From Begonia masoniana (taxonomy: Eukaryota; Streptophyta; Magnoliopsida; Cucurbitales; Begoniaceae), in contig CM039509.1 of the NCBI GenBank assembly GCA_022432975.1, positions 21,111,432-21,175,431 of the forward strand: a stretch of 64,000 nt of DNA, in the 5' to 3' direction. Below are positions 21,936 through 33,958 of the stretch, one piece after another. The notes beneath the pieces are model-generated. The model saw nothing but the letters and a program-made list of their open reading frames with translations, did not search any database and had not been told where the DNA came from. Each line of letters opens with the position of its first letter. Within the stretch, counting starts at the first letter, position 1. The position numbers and the translations under genes are program-made.

Positions 21936-24295
21936 TTCTAATCTACCTTAATTAAAATTTGGTCCTCAAAATTTGATTACACAAATAGTTTAGGATACTT
22001 GGACATCATATCCTGCTGCCTCTCCCAAGTAGCTTCCTCTACGTCATGGTTCCGCCACAGGACTTTTACCAGCAGAATTTCTTTATTCCGCAACACTTTG
22101 ATAGAGGACTCTAGAATCCGCATCGGCTTCTCCACATAAGTCAGTGTTTGTTGTACCTCAATCTCCCTTACTTCAACGACACGAGATGGGTCACGCAAGC
22201 ACTTTCTGAGCATAGATACGTGAAACACGTTGTGGATGCCTTCTATTGATGCCGGAAGTTGCAATTGGTATGGCATTTTCCCGATCCTCTTCAAAATAGG
22301 GAAAGGCCCCATATAACGAGGACTCAACTTGCCTTTTCTCCCAAACCACATCACACCCTTAAACGGAGAAATCTTTAAGTATACCTCGTTGCCTTCTCTG
22401 AACTTCAATTCCCTCTGTATAGTGTCAGCATAACTTTTCTGGCGGCTCTGTACTACCTCAATGCGCTGCCTAATAACAGCGATCTTCTTCGCCCTTTGCT
22501 GTAAAATATTTGGGCCAATTATGCTAGCTTCACCAACTTCGTGCCAATGTAGCGGGGACCTACATTTTCTCCCATATAGCGCTTCATACGGGGCCATGCC
22601 AATCATAGCCTAGAAGCTATTGTTGTATGAGAACTCAATCAACAGCAGGTATCTACTCCACGAGCCCTGAAATTCCAACACACACGCCCTAAGCATATCT
22701 TCCTGAATTAGATTCACTCGTTCTGTCTGCCCGTCAGTCTGAGGATGAAACGCTGTGCTGAAATTTAACTGAGTTCCCATAGCCTTATGTAGACTCTTCT
22801 AACATTTTGAAGTAAACCTGACATCTTTATCGGAGACAATCGAAACGGGCACCCCGTGTAGTTTAACAATCTCATGCACGTAAAGCTCGGCAAGCTGATC
22901 CATGGAATATGTCATCTTGACTGGTAGAAAGTGGGCCGATTTTTTCAAACAGTCAACTATCACCCAGATTCCATCGTGCCCCTTCGTCGTTCTTAGGAGA
23001 CCAACTATAAAATCCATGGAAATCTGCTCCTATTTCCGCTCTGGGATTGACAGTGGCTGTAAGGTTCCGGCCGGCCTTTGGTGCTCTGCTTTGACCAGTT
23101 GGCAAACCAAACAGGTTTCCACGTACCTGGCAATCTCTCTCTTCATATTTGGGCACCAAAAGTGCTACTTTAAATCTCTATACATTTTCGTACTTCCTAG
23201 ATGTACAGAGTATGCCAAAGAGTGTGCCTCAGTCAAAATTTCTTTCCTTAACTCCTCATCATTAGGAACGTACCACCTATGCCTGAATTTCAATACTCCA
23301 CCATCCGACAAGTTGAAATCGGACGAGTCTTCAGAGGTCATGCTCAACCGATACTTCTCGCACTCTAAGTCTTTCTGTTGAGCTTCTCGGATTTTGTCTA
23401 TTATTGTTAGCCTAAGAGAAATGTTTGTGAGCATAGTGGACAACTCAGCCACAATCTCCACATCAAACTTCTCAATCTCAGACTTTAACATTACCGACAT
23501 TGCTGCAAGCGAAGGCTGACTCGCAGTAGGCATTCTGCTCAAGGCATCTGCGACTTTATTTTCTTTTACTGGGTGGTATTTAATTTCAAATTCGTAGTCT
23601 TTAACAAATTCCAAACATCTCCGTTGTCGCATATTCAGCTCCTTCTGTGTAAATAGGTACTTTAAACTCCTGTGATATGAAAACACCTCGCACTGTTGCC
23701 CATAAAAATAGTGTCTCCAAATTTTCAGTGCGAAGACGCCGGCTGCTAACTCCAGGTCATACATAAGATAATTCTGTTCATACGGCTTTAACTGCCGAGA
23801 AGCATACGCGATAACTCTTCCATCTTGCATGAGTACGCATCCAAGTCCAACTTTAGACGCATCACAATATATGTTGAACTTGTCGCCTTCAACTGGCAGT
23901 GTTAAAACTGGAGCCGTAGTTAACTTCTGTTTCAGATCTTAGAGGCTCTTATCACAAGCAACTGTCCATATAAACTTCTCATTCTTTCTTGTTAAGCGCG
24001 ACAGAGGAACTGCTATCTTCGAAAACCCCTCAATGAATTTCCAGTAATAACCAGCCAATCCAAGAAATCCTTGTACCTCCCGCACATTCTTAGGTTGTGG
24101 CCAATCCTTGACAACCTGAATCTTGGTCGGGTCCACATAAATCCCTTTCTGAGATAAAATATGGTTGAGAAAGTTAACTCTGTCTAGCCAAAATTCACAT
24201 TTGGAGAACTTTGGGTAAAGCTGGTTTTGTTGCAAAATTCCCAAAACAATCCGTAGTTTCTCTTCGTGTTCCTCTTTTGTCTTCGAATAGACCAA
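21936..24295 (-). pseudogene. Element C pol, 3' half (RT end, RNase H, integrase, chromodomain)
   Basis: Read from right to left, 24295-23939 encodes the RT end directly after the FIDDI box (VYSKTKEEHEEK, then the [11 protein letters not shown] region). 23830-23165 encodes RNase H and the integrase zinc finger start, 23017-22799 the integrase core start (MDFIVGL), and 22606-21977 the integrase end with the GPF module ([12 protein letters not shown]) and a chromodomain ([16 protein letters not shown]). Frameshifts and stops separate these blocks. A likely purine tract (AAGGTAGATTAGAA on the minus strand) lies at 21936-21949 next to the LTR. The gene is split at 24296 by the Sirevirus-like element and continues at 44868. 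Confidence 0.85.
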
Positions 24296-24300
24296 GATGT
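24296..24300. repeat. Target-site duplication GATGT, left
   Basis: These five bases directly before the Sirevirus-like 5' LTR match GATGT at 44863-44867 after its 3' LTR exactly. Confidence 0.9.
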
Positions 24301-25683
24301 TGTTGACTTAAATAGAGTTTAAGTCTAAATATGTTTTTGATGATGTGTTTATATGATGAGTAATATATTTGATAATGTTTATTAAATGAGAATAATGAGT
24401 TTTGCATATAATATCGATCGTTTTGGAAATACCCTTGGAAAGGGTATTTTAGTTTTCTAACAATATTGGTTAACTGTACAGGGCTAAAATTGTATAAAAT
24501 GTTCACATTAACCGATAGCTAAAAGACAAAGAAGACATCCACCGGTTGAAGAAAAGAATGACATCACCGATAGGTAAATGACAAAATCAGTGGAGTTTAT
24601 AGAATCACACAAGCCGATCGCTAAACGACAAGGCTTGCATTTGCCGATGGAGTTCAAGACTTGCATCTGCCGATGGAGTTCAAGGCTTGCCTCTCCTGAT
24701 GAAGTTCAAGGCTTGCATCTGCCGATGGAGTTCAAGGCTTGCATCTGCCGATGGAGTTCAAGGCTTGCATCTGCCGATGGAGTTCAAGGCCTGCTTCTGC
24801 CGATGACGTTTTCAAGCTGCATCTGCCGATGGCGTTTCAAGATGCATCTGCCAATGGAACTTCAAGCTACATCTGCCGATGGCGTTTCAAGATGCATCTG
24901 CCGATGGAACTTCAAGTTGCATCTGCCGATAGCTTATCGTATTGCATCATCCGATGGCGTTTCATGTGGCATCTACCGATGACGTTCTGATATTTTAAAT
25001 CTGCTTCCACCGGTGATCTTCCGCCAAATTTGAATATAACCGCGAAGCTACAGTGACGTCGTTTTCAGCATTAACTCTAGAACTTTAATGGCGACGACGA
25101 ACAGCAATTTCAGATGCAACGGATATCTGCTTCAGTACGAATGCTTCCCAACGGTAACATTTTCCATTTGAAGAAAGAAGCATTCAATTCTGTGAAGCAA
25201 AATTAGACAGAGTATTTAAGCCGAGGTTAGAGCACGAAGACACAACTTTTGCGAATTTTATTCTTGAGCCCTAACTTGGGATTATTCATACTCTGTATTG
25301 TTCGACTACATCTCTCAACTCCTAAACTTGAGAATTGGATTTGAGAGTTTGTAGTTTGTTGTACTTATTCATTCAAACCTGTAAAACCTGAAAGGCAGTG
25401 AATTGATGCCCGTCAAGTTCAATCCAGATCTGTAGAAGGCAGTTGATCGGAGCCCGGAATTCCGATCTGTTTATTCTTTAGAGGAGAAGGTTAAGGATCT
25501 TCAAGGGGTGAACCTTGAAGCGTGGATGTAGGCAAGTTTTTGGCCGAACCACGTAAAAATCTTGTGTTGGTTTTTTCTCTCTCTCTCTCTGTTATTTTTA
25601 TTGGTGTGTTGCTTGAGATTAATATTTTAAGAAATTTTTAAAAGGTCTAATTCACCCCCCTCTTAGACAATCTCGATCCTACA
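24301..25683 (+). repeat. 5' LTR of the Sirevirus-like copia element
   Basis: It runs from TGTTGACTTAAATAGAG to CTCGATCCTACA (1383 bp). The 3' LTR at 43509-44862 is nearly identical apart from repeat number. A primer-binding site follows two bases on. It contains a palindromic tandem array and CT-rich sequence near 25575. Confidence 0.9.
24634..24990. repeat. CATCTGCCGATGG tandem array
   Basis: About 13 units of roughly 23-26 bp, each centred on CATCTGCCGATG, itself a CATC-N4-GATG inverted repeat. The open frames translated here (HLPMEFKACICRW repeats) are by-products of the array, not genes. Arrays of this kind are typical of Sirevirus LTRs. Confidence 0.85.
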
Positions 25684-25685
25684 AT

Positions 25686-25697
25686 TGGTATCAGAGA
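25686..25697 (+). other. Primer-binding site of the Sirevirus-like element
   Basis: TGGTATCAGAGA lies two bases after the 5' LTR and is complementary to initiator tRNA-Met. Confidence 0.85.
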
Positions 25698-25750
25698 AGG
25701 GTTTGTCACTGTCTAAGTTGCGCTTAAACACTCTGTGAAATATATTTACA

Positions 25751-25854
25751 ATGGCATTCAACACTAACTTCACACACGTAAAAGGTCAAGCTACAAATAG
25801 TCCTCCTTTCTTTGATGGTAGTGATTATGTTTATAGGAAGGCTAGAATGAAAAT
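25751..25854 (+). pseudogene. Sirevirus-like gag, N-terminal 34 codons
   Basis: ATG at 25751 opens MAFNTNFTHVKGQATNSPPF, then a DGSDYVYRKARMK-type string. The pattern PPFFDGxxYxYWKxRM is characteristic of copia Gag N-termini, particularly in Sireviruses. The frame is cut at 25854 by the LTR of element B. The rest of gag and all of the protease, integrase and RT region are missing from the window; the element resumes only at its env-like ORF (41359). Two changes are plain: Arg replaces the usual Trp in YRKARM, and the protein is truncated. Confidence 0.8.
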
Positions 25855-26547
25855 TGTAACACCCCCGAACCCACCCTGGCTCGGAGCGCTACTTTGCTAA
25901 CTAATCCCACGCTAAAACCTAGTTGCCCAGACTCCTTTAATCCTAACCTTTAAGCACCACGACGTCCTTCCCGAAAATTTCGGCAAACTAACGCCTAAAA
26001 ATGGCGCCTCCAAAATGCTATATACCTGCATACAATCAAATCCCAAACAATCCAGAATAATCTTACTTCACTAACCAGCTATCCACTCAAGAATCCCATA
26101 TATAAAAAAATCTCCAAATACAGGGCGACACATCACCCTTAACCTAACTATATACAACAAATACAATTAGTTACGCTTTCCCATCATTTCTACAAACAGA
26201 CATCTAAAATAAACTATCAAATATAAGGCCCCACATCTCCCGAAGACCATGGTGGAGTCGCCCCGACCACTGCCCGCACCTGCACGCCCCGTGCATCTCC
26301 GACTGCTCCCAAGTCTTGGCTGACTCACATAGCTCACCTGTACACCTGTCGTTACCTACACCACAGAACACACACGCACACGTAAGCTTACGCTTAGCAA
26401 GTAAGGGATAACAAAGATAAACATGCACAATGCACCACAACCCTCATGCAGTCTTAACACAACAACACAACACCACTCCACACGACAACGCAACACATCA
26501 CGAATAAGACTGCCTGCATCGAAAGATGCCAAACCACCACCCTACTA

Positions 26548-27003
26548 GTCCCTCGCAGGTACCACCTTAACGCGACTGGGCGACTCCCTTGGAGTCCCTC
26601 GCAGGTGCTACCCTAACGCGACTGGGCAACTCAACAATAGTCCCTCGCAGGTACCACCCTAACGCGACTAGGCAACTCCCCTGGAGTCCCTCGCAGGTGC
26701 TACCCTAACGCGACAAGGCGACTCAACAATAGTCCCTTGCAGGTGCCACCCTAACGCGACTAGGCAACTCCCCTGGAGTCCCTCGCAGGTGCTACCCTAA
26801 CGCGACTAGGCGACTCAACAATAGTCCCTCGCAGGTACCACCCTAACGCGACTAGGCAACTCCCCTGGAGTCCCTCACAGGTGCTACCCTAACGCGACTA
26901 GGCGACTCAACAATAGTCCCTCGCAGGTACCACCCTAACGCGACTAGGCAACTCCCCTGGAGTCCCTCGCAGGTGCTACCCTAACGCGACTAGGCGACTG
27001 GCT
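26548..27003. repeat. 46/92-bp tandem array in the B LTR
   Basis: Ten units of about 46 bp starting AGTCCCTCGCAGGT alternate between a GTACCACC type and a GTGCTACC type, giving five dimers of about 91 bp. The LTR at 32075-32530 has the same number. Confidence 0.9.
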
Positions 27004-27342
27004 CACTCTACTCACATTTCCTTTCATGCTCACCATTATTCAACCGAAACATAACAATCATACAACAAACAAAGCCCTACCGTACCATAACTCAGAATGA
27101 AGCAAAGCAACCCAGCAACAATTAATTCTTTACCCTACCGTAACTTAAAACGAAACAAAGCAGCCAAACAACACAAACGTCCAACAACTAACAAGGCTTA
27201 ACCAACGAAGAAAACAACCAACCAACAGACAACAAACAACTAACAACCAACAAATAACAACCAACAAAATACAATCAACAAAATAAATCCTACCGTTCCG
27301 TGGTGTAGGTCCGAAGGCAAAACACAAACGTCCTCTACTTAC

Positions 27343-27399
27343 CTGGTTGTCCGATACGTTCTCGTTCACTTCGTCCAACCAAATCACACGTCCGTTTTC
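27343..27399 (-). other. Putative 57-nt LTR mini-exon
   Basis: On the minus strand TTATTTTAG precedes it and GTAAGT (27342-27337) follows. The core GTTGGACGAAGTG aligns with the 45-nt blocks of other LTRs, with 12 extra bases upstream. Confidence 0.4.
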
Positions 27400-28318
27400 C
27401 TAAAATAACGAAAACTCAACTTAGTAACACACTAAAGGATTCTAAGGAAATCAACTAACCAAACTAACAACACTTAATCCAATTTCTTACTCTCAAGCTC
27501 TAAAACCCGAATTTATGCATAAATAACAACATCCAACTTAAAACTTCATTAAATCAAGCTTACATTCACCAATTTATTCTCAAACTCCTATTTCTAACTT
27601 AATCCAATTAAAATCTAACTAAATTGGCCACTAATTTGGGTTCGGTAAAAACCGACCCGAAACTTCAAACGCGTGTAACTTTTGCGTCGATTATCGGAAT
27701 CGAACAATTCCAGCGGCCACGTACTCCTCTAATAACCTATTTTATCCTGCCAAAAAGAATTTTAAAACAAACGACTGTAGCCAGGTCAAAAATGGCAAAA
27801 CCCGAACTGCCCTAAGTCGGAAATTTTTCGCTATTCGGTTTTTCATCAATTCCCATCAATTTCCTCACCAATCCATCACCCTCACACCCAATTAGCCTAA
27901 ACTAATCAAAATTCCGAGCTACACACACCAAAACCCGAAATCCCCAAATCGGGTTCTCTGATTTTTCACTCAATTCGTCTCATCACAGCCAGGCGATGGA
28001 AGCCGGTCCAAGGGTTGGCAAACCCACGCCGAAAGCAGCCCATTTCGGCCGGCGATCGGATCTCAAAGTCGCTCCTCACCCTTGGCCACGACCGAACCGA
28101 AACAGGGCACAAAAGGGGACTTACCGTTCAATTCGTGGGCGGAGAAGGGCCGGAGTCTGCTCGTCGCCGTCGTCTGGCCGGAAAACATCGAAAGTCGCGC
28201 GGTGATTGCTCCGCCGATCGTCGCCGGTGCCTCGTCTCTCCCCTGCTTCCTCTCGGCGTCGGGCACGAACGAGAACAACAGAATGGCAAAGCCATTCTAT
28301 TGTTTTATTTTATTATTT

Positions 28319-28338
28319 AATAATAATAATAATAATAA
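28319..28338. repeat. TAA microsatellite
   Basis: A short run of AAT/TAA repeats in the B LTR. The matching tract in the other B LTR (33841-33872) is longer. Confidence 0.85.
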
Positions 28339-28626
28339 ATAATAATTCCTATTAAAACATTAATAAGCATCATTACCGTTTTGCCCTCCCGTGTTTTCGA
28401 CCATTTCGAATTTCGTTAAATCTCGTTCTTAAAGTCTTACTTTTCGTAAATTTACGCTCATCCCGTACCCGGCTTAAGTTCTCCAATTAATAAACCTTTT
28501 AGTTTAACCAAATTTATTTACTTTTAATTATTTTACCTTTTTATTATTTTTCCTTCTTTTTATTATTTTCTCCAATTCTTTAGATAAATTCTAAATTCCA
28601 TTGAGGAAAAATTCTCGGGTGTTACA

Positions 28627-31372
28627 ATCCACCTTCCTTACAAAAATTTTGTCCTCAAAATTTGTCGTGCCTTAATATTCTTCACTTACTTACTCTAATC
28701 TACCCTCCATAACTTTTGATTAAGCTATGGTCTTACTCACCAAGTGAGGAACGACAATTTCCTACATCTTACTATCTCGAACCTATTTACCTATTTATCT
28801 CGAACAATTCTAACCTTTAATTCTTTCGCACTCAAAGCTCTCAATACATAATCTACCCCCTATTCCTTCAAAGTATAAAATGAATTTGTGTACGATTTGT
28901 CCAACTTTGACTATAGTTATCACCAAACACTTTCAAATTCTTAGGTTTAAACTAATTCGTTCTCTCTATTCACCTAATATTCTAAACGGTGTATCACCAC
29001 TTTAATTTCAACTCTCAACCTTCATCAACTATATAACACTAAAACTTAGTGAATAAACTTCTTACCCTAAGTTCTCAGTTCAAATTTCCCTTCTAAGTTA
29101 TTATTTCATCCTCCACCTTGTTACTTCGACTAACATCCTTCACTACACCAATTTTATCTCACTTCTATTCCAGTCATAACTACACACTCTCAAAAAAAAA
29201 ATCAATATCCCCAAGATTCTCTTCAAAATTTACTAACTACTACACTCTTTAGTTTTCATAATCTTCTAACTCTCTAACTCTCATATCAGCAAGTCACCCA
29301 ACAACCTTTTTGTTTGCAAACTTGTAGCTTAAATAACACCCAGAATACCAATGTCCTACCAATTATCTCGACGAGTTACCATTTCTCCTAGCCTCGCGCA
29401 CATTAATCTAAACCTCAGAACATTATCTTAATTCAAGAGGTTAGACTTTTCTCTCAAAGCGTCCATCTAAGTTTATCCACCTTTCCAAGTCCTTATACCT
29501 AGCACTACTCTTGCAGGTCCTCTAATTTAACATTGGACAGTCCGTAGAGATCTAACCTTTTTCATTACCATAAAATATCGGTCCGATCATCTCTCGCACA
29601 CACTACCACGAAACTCCTTCGAATACTTACATTAACTTCAATTATCACCTATACTTTCAAACTTTTCCAACTTAATACCGTAACACTAAGAACTCAGTAC
29701 ATAAACGTCTTACCCTAAATCCATAAGTTTTAACTTTCTTTCTACTCTACCATCTCACTTCCAATTGATCACTTCTATCTCTACACTTACTTATATCAGC
29801 CAATCAAGATTCTACACTTACTTATATCAGCCAATCAAGACAATTTATTATTTATACCTCGAACAAGTATGACATTTCATTAGTTATTCCAACACAACCC
29901 TCATACTCAAAGCCCTCATCTCTTAAACCTATCACTATTTCTCAATTTGTCTAACTCCTAATTCCAGTCATTACCAAACACTCATCATCAAAATACCTTA
30001 AATGATCTATGCCCACTTTGACTTCAACCTCATTAATTTAAAAATTGAAACTTCCCTTAGAATTTACTAATTTCCTCACTTACCTCACTTTTCACTCTTC
30101 TCTCACTAACATAGATCTTAACTCAAAATTGTTCCCTGAGTTCAATGCACTTAATCCCTCATGAACCCTATTTCTAAGTGCACTCTCATAATTATTCCTA
30201 TAAAATTGTAATTTTCTGCACTTCACTCAAGATGTTCAATCCTTACTGAACCATCCTCATAAATTTAACACCCTATCATCAACCGAGTACTCCTAATAAC
30301 CTAACGAGTAATGAAAATTTCCTACAACTTCAAGTTTTCACTTTCCCAACTATGATCTTTATAGTTCCATACTCTTACGTTCTTACGTTCTTACATTACC
30401 TTTGCATACTTACACACTCATCACTAGACTTTCAAATTCGTCTATCTAAGTCTCAACTCTAACGTTTCCTCAAGCTAATTTCTCACTTATCCCTCCTATC
30501 TTTGACACTCATTTCCTTCAAATAACCATGTCATTATATTGCTTATCCCTACGCATTCAAACATTTTTCGAAGCTAATGTCCGTTCCTTTCATTTGAACT
30601 CTATAATTCGTCAAATTTTATCCACTTAAGGTATAGAACTCAGATTCGAACCTTCCACTGAGTTTACTCATATAATCTATGTGTAAGACTTTTCCTTCCT
30701 TCTTATCCGTTATTCTCTACGTTCTTCAGAATACTAAAGTCCGTCCAAGCTTTAGAATGTAACCTTCATCTCCTAAGATATCTCTTTAAGGGTAAAATCC
30801 TAGGCGTACCACCCTTACAATCACCCTAAGTTATTTATGTCTCCTATCTCCCTCATTCTAAGGTCTATTTTGCGTTGCATTTAACCCATCATGTCCTCAC
30901 CCAACCATTTAATACTAGGACAACACTCACATTTTTCCTAACGACTTTCACTTCTATTCATGCTATATATTCATGCTAACATTAACACTTAACTCGGGTC
31001 GATCATACTTCTTTTATCACATTCTTAGGCTAAGTCCCATCCAAAGATTCTCTAATCTATAAATGCTCAATTCTGCTCAATCCTACTTCTATCTATTCTA
31101 CGGATGTTACCTTGTCTGTTTCGCTTTTTAAATAAATTCTTAACTATTAAATTCCTAGCTATTCAAACCATAGGTTCCCTACGTCTATAAGTTGGCTAAT
31201 GGAATCCGTTGTCACGCTGCTTTCGCAATTTTCGTTCTAAGTCTAAACACGGTTGAACAATCTAAACTCAGCTCTAAACAAACTAAAAGAAAAGAATTAC
31301 TTACAGTCGATGGAGCACGTTGCATGGCGGCCGGCATTGTCGGGTAATCATTTGAACGACTCAACCATTTAT
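28627..31372 (-). mobile_element. Element B interior, non-coding
   Basis: About 2.75 kb between the two B LTRs with no credible protein frame and no gag trace. The plus strand is strikingly G-poor: in 28681-28740 I count 4 G against 17 C, so the element's RNA would be C-poor. A purine tract (GGAAGGTGGAT on the minus strand, 28627-28637) abuts the 3' LTR, and the motif TTGTCCTCAAAATTTG follows, as in C. B therefore looks like a large non-autonomous derivative that relies on enzymes of related gypsy elements. Confidence 0.75.
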
Positions 31373-31384
31373 GCTCTGATACCA
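31373..31384 (-). other. Primer-binding site of element B
   Basis: The minus strand reads TGGTATCAGAGC, three bases inside the LTR starting at 31388. On the same strand the CCATCGACTGTAAGTAATTC leader motif lies further downstream near 31298-31317. Confidence 0.85.
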
Positions 31385-32074
31385 TCTTGTAACACCCCCG
31401 AACCCACCCTGGCTCGGAGCGCTACTTTGCTAACTAATCCCACGCTAAAACCTAGTTTCCCAGACTCCTTTAATCCTAACCTTTAAGCACCACGGCGTCC
31501 TTCCCGAAAATTTTGGCAAAGTAACGCCTAAAAATGGCGCCTCCAAAATGCTATATACCTGCATACAATAAAGTCCCAAACAATCCAGAATAATCTTACT
31601 TCACTAACCAGCTATCCACTCAAGAATCCCATATAAAAAAACCTCCAAATACAGGGCGACACATCACCCTTAACCTAACTATATACAACAAATACAATAA
31701 GTTACGCTTTCCCATCATTTCTACAAACAGACATCTAAAATAAACTATCAAATATAAGGCCCCACATCTCCCGAAGACCACGGTGGAGTCGCCCCGAAAA
31801 CTGCCAGCACCGGCACGCCCCGTGCATCTCCGACTGCTCCCAAGTCTTGGCTGACTCACATAGCTCACCTGTACACCTGTCGTTACCTACACCACAGAAC
31901 ACACACGCACACGTAAGCTTACGCTTAGCAAGTAAGGGATAACAAAGATAAACATGCACAATTCACCACAACCCTCATGCAGTCTTAACACAACAACACA
32001 ACACCACTCCACACGACAACGCAACACATCACGAATAAGACTGCCTGCATCGAAAGATGCCAAACCACCACCCT

Positions 32075-32530
32075 ACTAGTCCCTCGCAGGTACCACCTTA
32101 ACGCAACTGGGCGACTTTCTTGGAGTCCCTCGCAGGTGCTACCCTAACGCGACTGGGCGACTCAACAATAGTCCCTCGCAGGTACCACCCTAACGCGACT
32201 AGGCAACTCCACTGGAGTCCCTCGCAGGTGCTACCTTAACGCGACTAGGCGACTCAACAATAGTCCCTCGCAGGTACCACCCTAACGCGACTAGGCAACT
32301 CCCCTGGAGTCCCTCGCAGGTGCTACCCTAACGCGACTAGGCGACTCAACAATAGTCCCTCGCAGGTACCACCCTAACGCGACTAGGCAACTCCCCTGGA
32401 GTCCCCCGCAGGTGCTACCCTAACGCGACTAGGCGACTCAACAATAGTCCCTCGCAGGTACCACCCTAACGCGACTAGGCAACTCCCCTGGAGTCCCTCG
32501 CAGGTGATACCCTAACGCGACTAGGCGACT
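32075..32530. repeat. 46/92-bp tandem array, second B LTR
   Basis: Ten units of about 46 bp alternate as in 26548-27003, with scattered single-base differences between the LTRs. Confidence 0.9.
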
Positions 32531-32859
32531 GGCTCACTCTACTCACATTTCCTTTCATGCTCACCATTATTCAACCGAAACATAAAAATCATACAACAAA
32601 CAAAGCCCTACCGTACCATAACTCAGAATGAAGCAAACCAACTTAGCAACAATTAATTCTCTACTGTACCGTAACTTAAAACGAAACAAAGCAGCCAAAC
32701 AACACAAACGTCCAATAACTAACAAGGCTTAACCAATGAAGAAAACAACCAACCAACAGACAACAAACAACTAACAACCAACAAAATACAATCAACAAAA
32801 TAAATCCTACCGTTCCGTGGTGTAGGTTCGAAGGCAAAACACAAACGTCCTCTACTTAC

Positions 32860-32916
32860 CTGGTTGCCCGATACGTTCTCGTTCACTTCGTCCAACAAAA
32901 TCACACGTCCGTTTTC
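32860..32916 (-). other. Putative 57-nt LTR mini-exon, second B LTR
   Basis: Same acceptor, core and GTAAGT donor as 27343-27399, with two base differences in the block. Confidence 0.4.
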
Positions 32917-33839
32917 CTAAAATAATGAAAACTCAACTTAGTAACACACTAAAGGATTCTAAGGAAATCAACTAACCAAACTAACAACACTTAATCCAAT
33001 TTCTTACTCTCAAGCTCTAAAACCCGAATTTATGCATAAATAACAACGTCCAACTTCAAACTTCATTAAATCAAGCTTACATTCACCAATTTATTCTCAA
33101 ACTCCTATTTCTAACTTAATCCAATTAAAATCTAACTAAATGGGCCACTAATTTGGTTTCGGTAAAAACCGACCCGAAACTTCAAACGCGTGTAAATTTT
33201 GCGTTGATTATCGGAATCGAACGATTCCAGCGGCCACGTACTCCTCTAATAACCTATTTTATCCTGCCAAAAAGAATTTTAAAAAAAACGACCGTAGCCA
33301 GGTCAAAAATGGCAAAACCCAAACTGCCCTAAGTCGGAAATTTTCCGCTTTTCGGTTTTTCATCAATTCCCATCAATTTCCTCTCCAATCCATCACCCTC
33401 ACACCCAATTAGCCTAAACTAATCAAAATTCCGAGCTACACACACCAAAACTGGAAATCCCCAAATCGGGTTCTCTGATTTTTCACTCAATTCGGCTCAT
33501 CACAGCCAGGCGATGGAAGCCGGTCCAAGGGTTGGCAAACCCACGCCAAAAGCAGCTCATTTCGGCCGGCGATCGGAGCTCAAAGTCGCTCCTCATCCTC
33601 GGCCACGACCGAACCGAAACAGGGCACAAAAGGGGACTTACCGTTCAATTCGTTGTGCGGAGAAGGGCCGGAGTTTGCTCGTCGCCGTCGTCTGGCCGAA
33701 AAACATCGAAAGTCGGCAGTGATTGCTCCGCCGATCGTCGCCGGTGCCACGTCTCTCCCCTGCTTCCTCTCGGCGTCGGGCACGAACGAGAACAACAGAA
33801 TGGCAAAGCCATTCTGTTGTTTTATTTTATTATTTATTT

Positions 33840-33840
<1 letters not shown>

Positions 33841-33875
<35 letters not shown>

Positions 33876-33876
33876 T
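33841..33876. repeat. TAA microsatellite, expanded
   Basis: About ten ATA/TAA units, longer than in the partner LTR at 28319. Confidence 0.85.
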
Positions 33877-33958
33877 AATTCCTATTAAAACATTAATAAG
33901 CATCATTACCATTTTGCCCTCCCGTGTTTTCGACCATTTCGAATTTCGTTAAATCTCG

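Larger units (their letters stand above)
25855..28626 (-). repeat. 3' LTR of non-autonomous element B
   Basis: The plus strand runs from TGTAACACCCCCGAACCC to CTCGGGTGTTACA (2772 bp). The other B LTR at 31388 is about 97% similar by eye. The minus orientation follows from the primer-binding site beside the right-hand copy. The five bases before it (AAAAT, 25850-25854) should be the target duplication, but the right end of B is lost. The frames at 27996-28342 lie inside LTR sequence and are duplicated in the other LTR; I do not call a gene. Confidence 0.9.
31388..33958 (-). repeat. 5' LTR of element B, truncated
   Basis: Nearly identical to 25855-28443 but stopping at TTAAATCTCG (33958). The remaining 180 or so bases of the other LTR are replaced by A-type LTR sequence. 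This is a chimeric junction, not a normal LTR end. Confidence 0.9.

Noticed and set aside
24578..24990. Open frames with CICRWSSRLASADGVQG-type repeats (also near 43787 and 55934)
   Set aside because: They are translations of a tandem DNA array inside an LTR, open in more than one frame, and change with unit number.
26548..27003. CRISPR-like array
   Set aside because: The units are contiguous without unique spacers, the sequence is plant nuclear DNA, and the array lies in an LTR and is repeated in the partner LTR.
27996..28342. Frames of 69-101 aa in the B LTR (also 33513-33888)
   Set aside because: They overlap in three frames, differ by indels between the two LTRs, and lie in LTR sequence.
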